The translations under genes were made by a program, and so were the position numbers. From positions 2,232,001-2,296,000 of the forward strand of contig NZ_CP012201.1 of assembly GCF_001191005.1 (NCBI RefSeq): a DNA stretch of 64,000 bases, given 5' to 3'. Source of the stretch: Massilia sp. NR 4-1 (lineage in GTDB: Bacteria > Pseudomonadota > Gammaproteobacteria > Burkholderiales > Burkholderiaceae_D). This document shows, piece after piece, positions 44,329 to 52,438 of this stretch (the stretch's first letter is position 1; the number at the start of each line of letters is the position of its first letter). The notes below the pieces were generated by a model, which made no database searches, was not told the origin of the DNA, and worked only from the letters and a program-made list of their open reading frames with translations.

Positions 44329-45354
44329 ATGAAACGTCGTGCGACGGTGCATCAGTTGCGCAATATCGGGGATGACTGGCGGCGCTGGATTGGCGAGAAC
44401 CTGATCCTCGGCACGCCCCCGGAGGCGCTGGCCGGCATCCTGCAGCAGAACGGCATCTCCAGCGTCGAGGCGCATCATGAGATCGAGGCGGCGCTGCGCA
44501 GCCCCTATCTGCAAGGTTCGCAGCGCCTGCGCAACCGGCTCGCCAAGCGCGATTGGGTGATCGGCATCCAGGCCCAGCTCAACCGCCTGGCGCCGGTGCA
44601 TATTCCGCGCCGCGACAAGCTGTCGCGCGAGGACTTCCTGCAGCAGCACTATGCGCTGAACCGTCCCGCCATCATCACCGGCATGCTGGACGATTGTCCG
44701 GCGCGCAGCAAGTGGACGCTGGATTTCTTCGCCAGCCACTTCGGCGAACGCAGCGTCGAAGTGCAGTTCGGCCGCAACGCCGACCAGGACTACGAAATGA
44801 ACAGCATCGCCCACAAGCGCCAGATTCCTTTCGGCGAGTTCGTGGAGCTGGTGCGCAGCAGCGGCCATACCAACGATTTCTACATGACGGCCAATAACGA
44901 TTCGCGCAACCGCCACGCGCTGCGCGAGCTGTGGGCCGATGTCCCGGCCCTGCCCGAGTATCTGAAGCCGGCCGGCGAGCAGCAGGGCTTTTTCTGGTTC
45001 GGCCCGGCCGGCACCATCACCCCGTTCCACCATGACCTGACCAATAACTTCATGGTGCAGATCATGGGCCGTAAGCGCGTGCGCCTGATCGCGCCCTGCG
45101 ACACGCCGCGCCTGTACAACCAGCGCCACTGCTTCACCCCGGTCGATGGCCGCGCCATCGATGTGCAGCGCTATCCGGACATGGCGGGTGTTCCGGTACT
45201 GGACTGCGTTCTGGAACCAGGCGAGATCCTGTTCCTGCCGGTGGGCTGGTGGCATTTCGTCGAAGGTCTGGATATTTCCGTGACCATCGCCGCGACCCAC
45301 TTCCTGTGGGATAACGATTTCTACAGCAATTACCCGCCTAATCACGATTTCTAA
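44329..45354 (+). CDS. JmjC/cupin-8 Fe(II) 2-oxoglutarate-dependent oxygenase
   Basis: A 341-residue cytoplasmic protein. The C-terminal half is a JmjC-type cupin: metal ligands HxD in TPFHHDLTNNF and a distal His in PVGWWHFVEG, plus the conserved LEPGEILFLPVGWWH strand. The N-terminal 90 residues are helical and of unknown role. Bacterial relatives hydroxylate proteins or small molecules. AGGAGG precedes the ATG. It lies between two chitinase genes, with 152 bases of repeats before and 14 bases to the next chitinase gene, so it is probably co-transcribed with that chitinase. No signal peptide is seen, so it would act before export. Confidence 0.85.
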   Translation: MKRRATVHQLRNIGDDWRRWIGENLILGTPPEALAGILQQNGISSVEAHHEIEAALRSPYLQGSQRLRNRLAKRDWVIGIQAQLNRLAPVHIPRRDKLSREDFLQQHYALNRPAIITGMLDDCPARSKWTLDFFASHFGERSVEVQFGRNADQDYEMNSIAHKRQIPFGEFVELVRSSGHTNDFYMTANNDSRNRHALRELWADVPALPEYLKPAGEQQGFFWFGPAGTITPFHHDLTNNFMVQIMGRKRVRLIAPCDTPRLYNQRHCFTPVDGRAIDVQRYPDMAGVPVLDCVLEPGEILFLPVGWWHFVEGLDISVTIAATHFLWDNDFYSNYPPNHDF

Positions 45355-45368
45355 AAAACGGAGACAGA

Positions 45369-47735
45369 ATGAAAACCTACAGCACCTTACTCATGGTCTT
45401 GCTGGGCGGCGCCCTGGCGGCCTGCGGCGGTGGCGGCGGCGACAATAGCGCCAGCGCGCCCACCGGCACGCGCCTCGCCGCCGCCCCCGCGCCCGCTCCG
45501 GCCGCCGCCTGCGCCGAGTGGAGCGCCAGCCAGGTCTACACGGCCGGCGCCTGCGTCACTTATCAAGGCAAGACCTATACCGCCAAATGGTGGACCCAGA
45601 ACAATGTACCGGGCGCCGACCAGTGGGGCCCATGGCAGCTGCAAACCACGCCGACGCCAACCCCGACCCCAACACCCACCCCGACGCCGACACCCACGCC
45701 TACTCCAACGCCAACGCCCACCCCAACTCCCACGCCCACGCCAACACCGACGCCCACTCCTGTGGCCTGCCGTCCCGACGGCCTGGTCTCCGGCGTCACC
45801 AATGTGCCGTACTGCGGCGTCTACGATACCGATGGCCGCGAGAAGCTGGCCAATGGCCTGCACCGCCGCATCGTCGGCTACTTCACCAGCTGGCGCACCG
45901 GCAAGAACGGCGCACCGTCCTATCTGGTCACCGATATCCCGTGGGATAAGCTCACCCACATCAATTACGCCTTCGCCGGCGTGGACAAGAGCACCTTCAA
46001 GGTCAAGCTGGGCAGCGGGCCGGATAATCCCGATACCGGCGTCACCTGGCCCGACATTCCGGCCGCCGCGATGGATCCGAGCCTGCCATACAAGGGCCAC
46101 TTCAATCTGTTCAGCCAGTACAAGAAGCGCTATCCGGGCGTGAAGATCATGCTCTCGGTCGGCGGCTGGGCCGACAGCGGCGGCTTCTACCCGGCCACCA
46201 CCAATGCCGACGGCAGCATCAACACGGCCGGCATCAATACCCTGGCCGATTCCATGGTGGCCGTGCTGCGCCAGTACACCTTCTTCGACGGCATCGACAT
46301 CGACTACGAGCATCCGACCACCAACAACGAGGCCGGCAACCCGCTCGACTTCGGCCTGTCGAAACCGCGCCTGGCCGGCCTGATGAAGAGCTATAACCAG
46401 CTGCTCAAAGTGGTGCGCGACAAGCTCGATGCCGCCGCCGTGGCCGACCAGCGCTACTACCTGCTGACCATCGCCGGTTCCGCTTCGGGCTGGGTGCTGC
46501 GCGGCGAGGAAAACCTGTCGGGCCTGAAGCACCTGGACTACGCCAGCCTGATGTCGTATGACCTGCATGGCGGCTGGAACCAGTTCGTCGGCCCCAATGC
46601 CGCCCTGTTCGACGACGGCAACGACGGCGAACTGCGCGCCGCCAATGCCTACTCCTACGGCGGCATCGGCTACCTGAACGTGGACTGGGCCTACCGCTAC
46701 TACCGCGGCGCGCTGCAGGCAGGACGCATCAATATCGGCGTGCCTTACTACACGCGCGGCTGGCGCGACGTGAACGGCGGCAGCAGCGGCCTGTGGGGCA
46801 CCACCGCCCTGGTCAACGACACCGTGATCTGCGCCGGCACCAAGTCCTGCGGCACGGGCGCCATCGGCATCGACAACGTCTGGTTCGACCTCGACACCAA
46901 CGGCAAGCCCCTGCCTGGCGGCGGCAACCCGCTGTGGCATGCGCTGAACCTGCAGAACGCCATCGTGCCCGACTACCTGGATGCCTACGGCGTCACCGAG
47001 AAAACCCTGACCGGCACCTACCAGGCCAATTACAACGCCACCCTGGTGGCGCCATGGCTGTGGAACGCCACGCGCAAGGTCTTCATCTCGACCGAAACCA
47101 CGCAATCCATCGCCACCAAGGCCAAGTACATCGTCGACAACAATATCGGCGGCATCATGATCTGGGAACTGGCGGGCGACTACGACTGGCATCCGTCGAA
47201 GAACGGCGGCAAGGGCGAATACTTCATGGGCTACACCCTGACCACCAATGTCTTCAACGCCTTCAAGGCCGCCGGCCCGTATGGCCACAAGCGCGCCGAA
47301 AGCGCAATCCCGGCCACCAGCGCCAAGGTCAGCATCTCGCTGGGCAGCTGGGCCTTGGGCGACAGCAGCTACCCGATCAACCCGGTGATGACGGTGACCA
47401 ACAACAGCGCCACCACCATCCCAGGCGGCTCGGTGGTGGAGTTCGACTATCCGGTGTCGGCGCCGGCCAATATGAGCGACCAGTCGGGCTATGGGCTGAA
47501 GGTGATCAAGGCCGGCTACACGGGGCCGAACAATATCGGCGGCTTCAAGGCCAACTTCAATCGCGCCCAGTTCACCATCCCGGCCTGGCAATCGATCGCG
47601 CCGGGCGCCTCGGTGGCGCTGACCTTGAACTACCAGCTGCCGATCTCCGGTCCCTCGGCCTACACCATCACGGTGGGCGGCGTGCGCTATGCGCTGAGCA
47701 GCGAGTATCCGGAACTGCCGGTGGGCCTGCAATAA
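45369..47735 (+). CDS. GH18 chitinase with CBM5/12-like and C-terminal beta domain, lipoprotein
   Basis: A 788-residue exported chitinase. Lipoprotein signal with lipobox LAAC and Gly run, an Ala/Pro stretch, a CBM5/12-like domain (about 48-92) and a linker of 19 Thr-Pro pairs (94-131) come first. A GH18 domain (about 160-640) carries FDGIDIDYEHP (complete DxxDxDxE), KIMLSVGGWADSGG and YASLMSYDLHGGW. The last 125 residues form an extra beta-rich domain (SISLGSWALGDSSYPINPVM) resembling the ChiC-type C-terminal region of bacterial chitinases. The catalytic insertion and length differ from the first chitinase, suggesting a different (possibly exo-processive) mode. Confidence 0.92.
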   Translation: MKTYSTLLMVLLGGALAACGGGGGDNSASAPTGTRLAAAPAPAPAAACAEWSASQVYTAGACVTYQGKTYTAKWWTQNNVPGADQWGPWQLQTTPTPTPTPTPTPTPTPTPTPTPTPTPTPTPTPTPTPTPVACRPDGLVSGVTNVPYCGVYDTDGREKLANGLHRRIVGYFTSWRTGKNGAPSYLVTDIPWDKLTHINYAFAGVDKSTFKVKLGSGPDNPDTGVTWPDIPAAAMDPSLPYKGHFNLFSQYKKRYPGVKIMLSVGGWADSGGFYPATTNADGSINTAGINTLADSMVAVLRQYTFFDGIDIDYEHPTTNNEAGNPLDFGLSKPRLAGLMKSYNQLLKVVRDKLDAAAVADQRYYLLTIAGSASGWVLRGEENLSGLKHLDYASLMSYDLHGGWNQFVGPNAALFDDGNDGELRAANAYSYGGIGYLNVDWAYRYYRGALQAGRINIGVPYYTRGWRDVNGGSSGLWGTTALVNDTVICAGTKSCGTGAIGIDNVWFDLDTNGKPLPGGGNPLWHALNLQNAIVPDYLDAYGVTEKTLTGTYQANYNATLVAPWLWNATRKVFISTETTQSIATKAKYIVDNNIGGIMIWELAGDYDWHPSKNGGKGEYFMGYTLTTNVFNAFKAAGPYGHKRAESAIPATSAKVSISLGSWALGDSSYPINPVMTVTNNSATTIPGGSVVEFDYPVSAPANMSDQSGYGLKVIKAGYTGPNNIGGFKANFNRAQFTIPAWQSIAPGASVALTLNYQLPISGPSAYTITVGGVRYALSSEYPELPVGLQ
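45648..45761 (+). repeat. hexamer-like repeat encoding a second (Thr-Pro)19 linker
   Basis: 114 bases encoding 19 Thr-Pro pairs, exactly the length found in the first chitinase gene but with different third-base choices. It separates chitin-binding and catalytic parts. Confidence 0.9.
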
Positions 47736-47757
47736 ACCGCGTTTGAAAATCCGCGCA

Positions 47758-47775
47758 CCGTGGCCCAGACCACGG
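47758..47775. promoter_or_regulatory. CCGTGG-N6-CCACGG inverted repeat before the GH19 gene
   Basis: A perfect 6-bp inverted repeat with a 6-bp spacer (CCCAGA) in the gap between the GH18 and GH19 genes, 67 bases before the GH19 start. It may be an operator or the stem of a weak attenuator; there is no T-tract. Confidence 0.3.
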
Positions 47776-47841
47776 GCGCGCCAGGCGGAGCACCGGGGCC
47801 ATCAACCCTGGCGCTCCGCTTCTTCCATCAAGGAGACAAAC

Positions 47842-49305
47842 ATGAAATACCCCTTCCCGCCTGCGGCGCTGGGCCGCGCCCATCCGTCCGCCCTCGCTTG
47901 CGCCGTGCTGCCCGCCCTGCTGCTGGCCGCCTGCGGCGGCTCTTCCTCCGACAATCCAGCCGGCGCCCGGCAGCACCAGGGCTTGCGCATGGCCGCCGCG
48001 TCGGCCGCCGCCTCCTGTCCGGCATGGAACAGCAGCCAGGTCTACACCGCCGGCATGTGCGCCATCTACCAGGGCAAGCAATACGAAGCCAAATGGTGGA
48101 ACCAGGGCAGCACGCCGAACCAGGCCGATACTTACGGCCCATGGAAATACATCGCCGATGCGCCCGATCCGGACCCAGGTCCTGGTCCCGGCCCTGGCCC
48201 AGGACCGGGCGGCGTGCCGACCAAGGCCCAGGCCGAGGCCAAGGAAGTGGCGCTGACCGACAACGACTTCTTCCGCAAGGTGAAGGCTTCCATCCGCACC
48301 CTGGACAACGCGGGCGTGGATGCCGTGACGCCGGGCGCAGCCTCCAATCCGCTCAATGTGAAGCGGGTCGAACGCCTGCTGCCGGAAACCAAATGGGAGT
48401 TCTACTTCCCCATCCGCGAAGCCAGCTACACCTACCGCCGCTTCCTGCAGGCCATCGCCAAATTCCCCGCCATCTGCGACGACTATAGCGACGGCCGCAA
48501 TGCCGACGCCATCTGCCGCCACAGCCTGGCCACCATGTTCGCCCACTTCGCCCAGGAGACCGGCGACCATAACGCCAGCATTCCCCTGCCACAATGGCGC
48601 CAGGGCCTGAAATATCTGCGTGAACTGGGATGCGAAGAGAATGGTCCGGGCTGCGGCTACAACACCGAGTGCGCCGATCCGGTCTTCAACACCGTCTGGA
48701 CCTGCGGCCGCAATGCCGATGGCAGCTACAAGAAATACTTCGGACGCGGCGCCAAGCAGCTGTCCTACAACTACAACTACGGCCCCTTCTCGCAGGCCAT
48801 GTACAAGGGCGACCAGTCGGTGCTGCTGAAAGATCCCGACCTGGTGGCGTCGACCTGGCTGAATCTGGCCTCGGCCACCTTCTTCTTCGTCTTCCCGCAA
48901 CCGCCCAAGCCCTCCATGCTGCACGTGCTGGATGGCACCTGGGTGCCGAACCAGGCCGACCGCACGGCCGGCGCCGGCAATAACTTCGCCACCACCATCA
49001 TGATCATCAACGCCGAGTGCGGACAAGGCACGGAGAAACCGGCGGCGCAAAACCGCATCGACTACTACAAGCAGTTCGCGGCGGACCTGGGCTGGAACAT
49101 CGGCAGCGAACAGCTGTCCTGCGCCAGCATGCAGCGCTTCGGGCCATCGAGTTCGGCGGCCTATAACATCTACTGGGAGAAAAACTGGAGTTCGGGCGGC
49201 GATTACCAGTGCCAACTGGTGAGCTATCAAACGCCGTACAGCGCCCTCATCGCGGGCAACTATGTGAAGTGCGTGGAAAAGAACTGGAATGTCGTGCTGA
49301 AGTAA
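47842..49305 (+). CDS. GH19 chitinase with CBM5/12-like domain, lipoprotein
   Basis: A 487-residue exported protein: signal peptide with lipobox LAAC then GGSSSD, a CBM5/12-like domain (about 55-105; WNSSQVYTAGMCAIYQGKQY, YGPWKYI), a short Gly-Pro linker (PGPGPGPGPGPG, about 115-127) and a GH19 domain (about 140-480). The catalytic glutamate lies in FAHFAQETGDHN, and the YFGRGAKQLSYNYNYGPFS segment is a GH19 signature. GH19 enzymes invert at the anomeric carbon and attack chitin differently from GH18, so the set is complementary. AAGGAG before the ATG at 47842 decides the start. Confidence 0.93.
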   Translation: MKYPFPPAALGRAHPSALACAVLPALLLAACGGSSSDNPAGARQHQGLRMAAASAAASCPAWNSSQVYTAGMCAIYQGKQYEAKWWNQGSTPNQADTYGPWKYIADAPDPDPGPGPGPGPGPGGVPTKAQAEAKEVALTDNDFFRKVKASIRTLDNAGVDAVTPGAASNPLNVKRVERLLPETKWEFYFPIREASYTYRRFLQAIAKFPAICDDYSDGRNADAICRHSLATMFAHFAQETGDHNASIPLPQWRQGLKYLRELGCEENGPGCGYNTECADPVFNTVWTCGRNADGSYKKYFGRGAKQLSYNYNYGPFSQAMYKGDQSVLLKDPDLVASTWLNLASATFFFVFPQPPKPSMLHVLDGTWVPNQADRTAGAGNNFATTIMIINAECGQGTEKPAAQNRIDYYKQFAADLGWNIGSEQLSCASMQRFGPSSSAAYNIYWEKNWSSGGDYQCQLVSYQTPYSALIAGNYVKCVEKNWNVVLK

Positions 49306-49313
49306 GCCTTGTT

Positions 49314-49348
49314 GGCGGGCGGGTGGGACGTCTATCTTGCCCGCCCGC
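49314..49348 (+). terminator. GC-rich hairpin after the GH19 gene
   Basis: GGCGGGCGGG (49314-49323) can pair with CCCGCCCGC (49340-49348). It lies just after the GH19 stop and just before the end of the convergent Imm10-like gene. A T run is lacking, so termination efficiency is uncertain. Confidence 0.45.
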
Positions 49349-49365
49349 TTCAGCAAAGGCCCGGG

Positions 49366-49749
49366 CTATGCAAGCTGCAAAGGAAAATCGTCTTCGCTCA
49401 TCCTTTGCAGCGCCGCTTGCAGTTCCGTCTTTTGTTCCGGGCTTTCAAATGCAATCAGCAGCTGGCCAGCGACGTCCAGGAACTTCTTGCCCTTCTCATT
49501 AAGGCGGATGCGAAGTCCGCCAGCGTCCATCGCCACCGATGCAATGCCGCCGTAGCCGGAGCGGGCCTGGTCTTCGATCTCGATATGGGCCACGTCCATT
49601 CCCAGCGCCTCGTCCTGCTCGTCCGGCTCCAGGGTTTTCTGCAGCAGGACATATTTGTGCGGCTCTTCGCTTTCATCCAGGATGCCGATTGTCAGGCTGT
49701 ATTCATCTTCCTCGATATTGATTTTCTTGGCAGCGATCTCGTAGTCCAT
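49366..49749 (-). CDS. Imm10-like immunity protein, orphan
   Basis: A 127-residue acidic soluble protein. The stretch YVLLQKTLEPDEQDEALGMD and IEDQARSGYGGI resembles the Imm10 family, immunity proteins that normally protect against polymorphic or contact-dependent toxins. No toxin gene lies beside it. AAAGGAAAG precedes the ATG. It begins 19 bases after the MFS gene and is probably co-transcribed with it. The family assignment is from memory of the motif and should be checked by profile search. Confidence 0.6.
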   Translation of the reverse strand: MDYEIAAKKINIEEDEYSLTIGILDESEEPHKYVLLQKTLEPDEQDEALGMDVAHIEIEDQARSGYGGIASVAMDAGGLRIRLNEKGKKFLDVAGQLLIAFESPEQKTELQAALQRMSEDDFPLQLA

Positions 49750-49768
49750 CTTTACTTTCCTTTCCCGC

Positions 49769-50953
49769 CTAAGACTTGAATGCCCGGTTCATGCCGAACA
49801 CCACACCGGACAGGCAGGTGGCCAGAATGGCCAGCACGGTCCAGGCGAAGGCGCCGGAGCCGGCGCGGTCGAGCAGGATGCCGCCCACCACGCCGCCGAT
49901 GGCGACGGCGGTGTTCCAGCCGGTGGTGTACATGGATTGGGCCACATCGATGCCGTCGCCGGCGAAGCGCGCCAGCGCCGTCTGCGTGATGGTCGCGAAG
50001 CCGCCCACCGCCACGCCCCAGATGGCGGCAGCCAGATACACCATCCACGGCGCCGCGGCCCACAGGCCAAGCAGCAGCGCGGCCAGCGCGAATATCGCGA
50101 TATTGATCACCCCCAGCCGGCGCACATGGCGGTCGACCAGCAGGCCGACGCACCACAGGCCGGCGATCGAACCCAGGCCGAAGACGAACAGCACCAGGTC
50201 AACCTGGGCCGACAGGCCCGCAGGCTGCAGCAGCGGCTCGATATAGATATAGAGAATATTGTGCGCGACCACGAAGCTGAAGACCACGAACAGCACCGCG
50301 CGGATGCCGCGCTTGAGGAAAACGCTGCCCAGCGTCTGGCGCCGCTCGCGGCTCTGGCCGGGGTAATCGGGCACGATGGCCAGCACCCAGGCCGCCAGCA
50401 GCAGCGCCAGGCCGCTCATCAGGCCGAACGCGCCCTGCCAGCCGATCAGGCGGCCCAGGACGGCGCCGAGCGGCACGCCCAGCACCAGGGCGAGGGTGCC
50501 GCCGGCGCCGGTCAGCGCGATGGCCCGTCCCGCCAGGTGCGAGGGCGAGATGCGCACGGCATACCCGGCCAGCAGCGACCAGACCACGCCGCCGAAGACC
50601 CCGGCGCAGAAGCGCGCCACCAGCGACACGGTGTAGTTGTCCGACAGCGCGGTCACGAGATTGACCAGCGCAAAACCGCAGATGGCGCTCAGCAGCAGCG
50701 GACGGCGGCGCAGGCCCTGGGTCAGCAGGGTCATCGGAATGGCGGCGGCAAAAGCGCCCACGGCATAGGCGGTGATGAATTGCCCGGCCAGGCTTTCGGA
50801 CACTTTCAGGCCCGTCGCGATGGAAGAAAGCAAGCCGGCCGGCAGAATTTCGGTCAACAGTGTGATGAAGGCGGCCATGGCCAGGGCCAGCAGCCCGCTG
50901 ACAGGCAGGCGATCCGCATCCCGTTGCGGGATGGCGGTAGTTACATGATTCAT
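49769..50953 (-). CDS. MFS exporter, AraJ/drug-efflux type
   Basis: A 394-residue membrane protein with twelve hydrophobic segments and the DHA1 drug:proton antiporter pattern (LPAGLLSSIATGLKVSESLA, FCAGVFGGVVWSLLAGY, and the motif-C-like ALTGAGGTLALVLGVPLGAVLG). Similar proteins export sugars, arabinose-like compounds or chloramphenicol. The substrate is not readable. It is the likely first gene of a unit with the Imm10-like gene. Confidence 0.85.
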   Translation of the reverse strand: MNHVTTAIPQRDADRLPVSGLLALAMAAFITLLTEILPAGLLSSIATGLKVSESLAGQFITAYAVGAFAAAIPMTLLTQGLRRRPLLLSAICGFALVNLVTALSDNYTVSLVARFCAGVFGGVVWSLLAGYAVRISPSHLAGRAIALTGAGGTLALVLGVPLGAVLGRLIGWQGAFGLMSGLALLLAAWVLAIVPDYPGQSRERRQTLGSVFLKRGIRAVLFVVFSFVVAHNILYIYIEPLLQPAGLSAQVDLVLFVFGLGSIAGLWCVGLLVDRHVRRLGVINIAIFALAALLLGLWAAAPWMVYLAAAIWGVAVGGFATITQTALARFAGDGIDVAQSMYTTGWNTAVAIGGVVGGILLDRAGSGAFAWTVLAILATCLSGVVFGMNRAFKS

Positions 50954-51085
50954 TAAACAATATCCTTAGTACAACGTTTTCTGCGCCATTAGAGGCACGG
51001 TTGCGCCATAGTAACAGCTCCCGCGCAAGTGAATAATCCGCTACGGCGAATAACGCTTATAACGCTGGCGCCATCCATGCCATTT

Positions 51086-51601
51086 TCATGATCCGGGCAA
51101 GCCCACGGGTTCTTCAAACACCGCAGGGGTATGCCGCACATAGCCCTGCTCGTAGATGAACTGCCAGTCCGAGTAATGCGCGCGTCCGGCGAAGCGTTCG
51201 TGGCGGTCGGCGAAGCGGGCCTGCTTGACGGGACGTTGCGGCGAACGGCTGTACACGCCCATGATGGCGCCGGACGGCGTGCGCACCAGCCCCCAGTCAG
51301 GCTTGCCGCTGAGCGGGTCCGCGTACAGGCGGCGCAAATGGCGCTGCGGCACGGCGTGGCGGCTGTCCCATAGCAGTTGCTCCAGGCTGGCGGGAAACTG
51401 CTTCACCTCACCCGGCGTGCTCTCGTAATAGCGCCCGATGGCGGCGCGCAACTGGTCGCCAACGAACAGCAGCTCGCGCTCTTTCTCGCGTTGGCTCTCC
51501 AGTGTCCACATGGCGGCACCCGCCCCCATGGCGATGCTGCCCAGGGCCACCGTGAACAGGATGGCGAGATAGGTAAAGCCCTGCTGGCGCGGCCGCATCA
51601 C
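51086..51601 (-). CDS. pseudopilin lacking Glu+5
   Basis: A 171-residue type II secretion/type IV pilus-like pseudopilin. A short basic leader (MMRPRQQ) ends at the prepilin peptidase site G/F, followed by a hydrophobic helix (FTYLAILFTVALGS). Position +5 of the mature protein is Ala, not the usual Glu; among pseudopilins this is characteristic of the tip protein GspK. The globular part includes WDSRHAVPQRHLRRLYADPLSG, a region shared with GspG-like minor pilins. It overlaps the preceding pseudopilin gene by four bases and is the last gene of the operon. Confidence 0.78.
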   Translation of the reverse strand: MMRPRQQGFTYLAILFTVALGSIAMGAGAAMWTLESQREKERELLFVGDQLRAAIGRYYESTPGEVKQFPASLEQLLWDSRHAVPQRHLRRLYADPLSGKPDWGLVRTPSGAIMGVYSRSPQRPVKQARFADRHERFAGRAHYSDWQFIYEQGYVRHTPAVFEEPVGLPGS

Positions 51602-51972
51602 CAGTCCCGGTAAGCGCTGCCGTCGCTGCTGCGCGCGGACGAGCCGCTGCGCACATCAGCCACCACGCCCTGCTCGCGGCTGGCGGCCGGCACGATGCTC
51701 CAGCTGCTGTCGCTGCCGGTCAGTGGGTCATCGGGAATCTTGCGCAGATAACGCCTGTCGACCAGCTCCTGCAGGGTTTCGGGATAGACGCCCATATCGG
51801 AGTAGTAGCGGTCCAGCGTGGAGCGGATCACGTTGAGATTTTCGCGCAGCACCGATTCCTTGGTCTTTTCCATGCTGCGGAAATAGCGCGGCGCGGCCAG
51901 CGACAGCAGGGTGCCGATGATGGCCATCACCACCAGCAGTTCCAGAATGGTGAAACCGCGCGCGCGCCGCAT
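51598..51972 (-). CDS. GspG-like minor pseudopilin
   Basis: A 124-residue prepilin-like protein: leader MRRARG, cleavage G/F, FTILELLVVMAIIGTLLSLA helix with Glu at +5, and a compact C-terminal domain (YYSDMGVYPETLQELVDRRY, IPDDPLTGSDSSW) like GspG. The ATG at 51972 gives the standard leader; the longer frame to 52077 is not used. It starts one base after the stop of the previous gene and overlaps the next by four. Confidence 0.85.
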   Translation of the reverse strand: MRRARGFTILELLVVMAIIGTLLSLAAPRYFRSMEKTKESVLRENLNVIRSTLDRYYSDMGVYPETLQELVDRRYLRKIPDDPLTGSDSSWSIVPAASREQGVVADVRSGSSARSSDGSAYRDW

Positions 51973-51973
51973 C

Positions 51974-52438
51974 TCACCACTCCCGGTACGGCTGGCCATT
52001 GATGCCCTTGCCCGGCGCCAGCGAATAGATATCGAAGACGTCCTTGCCGGGCTGGGGATTCTGCTGGCTCGACGCATAGCTGCGCAAGCCCCAGTTGCGC
52101 AGGGGCGGCAGATCCGGCCGCAGCGGATCGCGCGGAATGCGGCGCAGGAAGCGGATCATGCCGCCCTTGGGATCCTTGACGTCGCGCACGCCCAGCAAGT
52201 CTTCCAGCGTGGGAGGATAGCCGGAGTCGCCCATCGAACGCGCGATATGGCCGCTGTCGCTGGCCTGCTTGTATTCGTCGATGGCCGCGCGCAGGGTGCG
52301 CAGGGTTTCGCGCAGTTCGCGCTCGCGCGACTTCTGCACCATCAGTTCGGCCGTCGGAATCGCCACCGTCGCCAGCACGCTGACCATGGCCACCGTCACC
52401 AGCAGCTCGATGATCGTGAAGCCGCCTGCACGCCTCAT
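51974..52438 (-). CDS. GspG-like minor pseudopilin
   Basis: A 154-residue prepilin-like protein with leader MRRAGG, helix FTIIELLVTVAMVSVLATVA (Glu at +5) and a globular part containing LRAAIDEYKQASDSGHI, YPPTLEDLLGVRD and RIPRDPLRPD. Three such GspG-like subunits in one operon suggest a pseudopilus of mixed composition. Its ATG overlaps the secretin stop by four bases. Confidence 0.85.
   Translation of the reverse strand: MRRAGGFTIIELLVTVAMVSVLATVAIPTAELMVQKSRERELRETLRTLRAAIDEYKQASDSGHIARSMGDSGYPPTLEDLLGVRDVKDPKGGMIRFLRRIPRDPLRPDLPPLRNWGLRSYASSQQNPQPGKDVFDIYSLAPGKGINGQPYREW

Noticed and set aside
45648..45761. Periodic repeat considered as CRISPR or microsatellite
   Set aside because: It is in frame inside a chitinase gene and encodes a Thr-Pro linker; there are no unique spacers.
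47743..47841. Upstream extension of the GH19 chitinase frame
   Set aside because: It reads as Arg/Pro-rich non-signal sequence; AAGGAG and a proper lipoprotein signal start at 47842.
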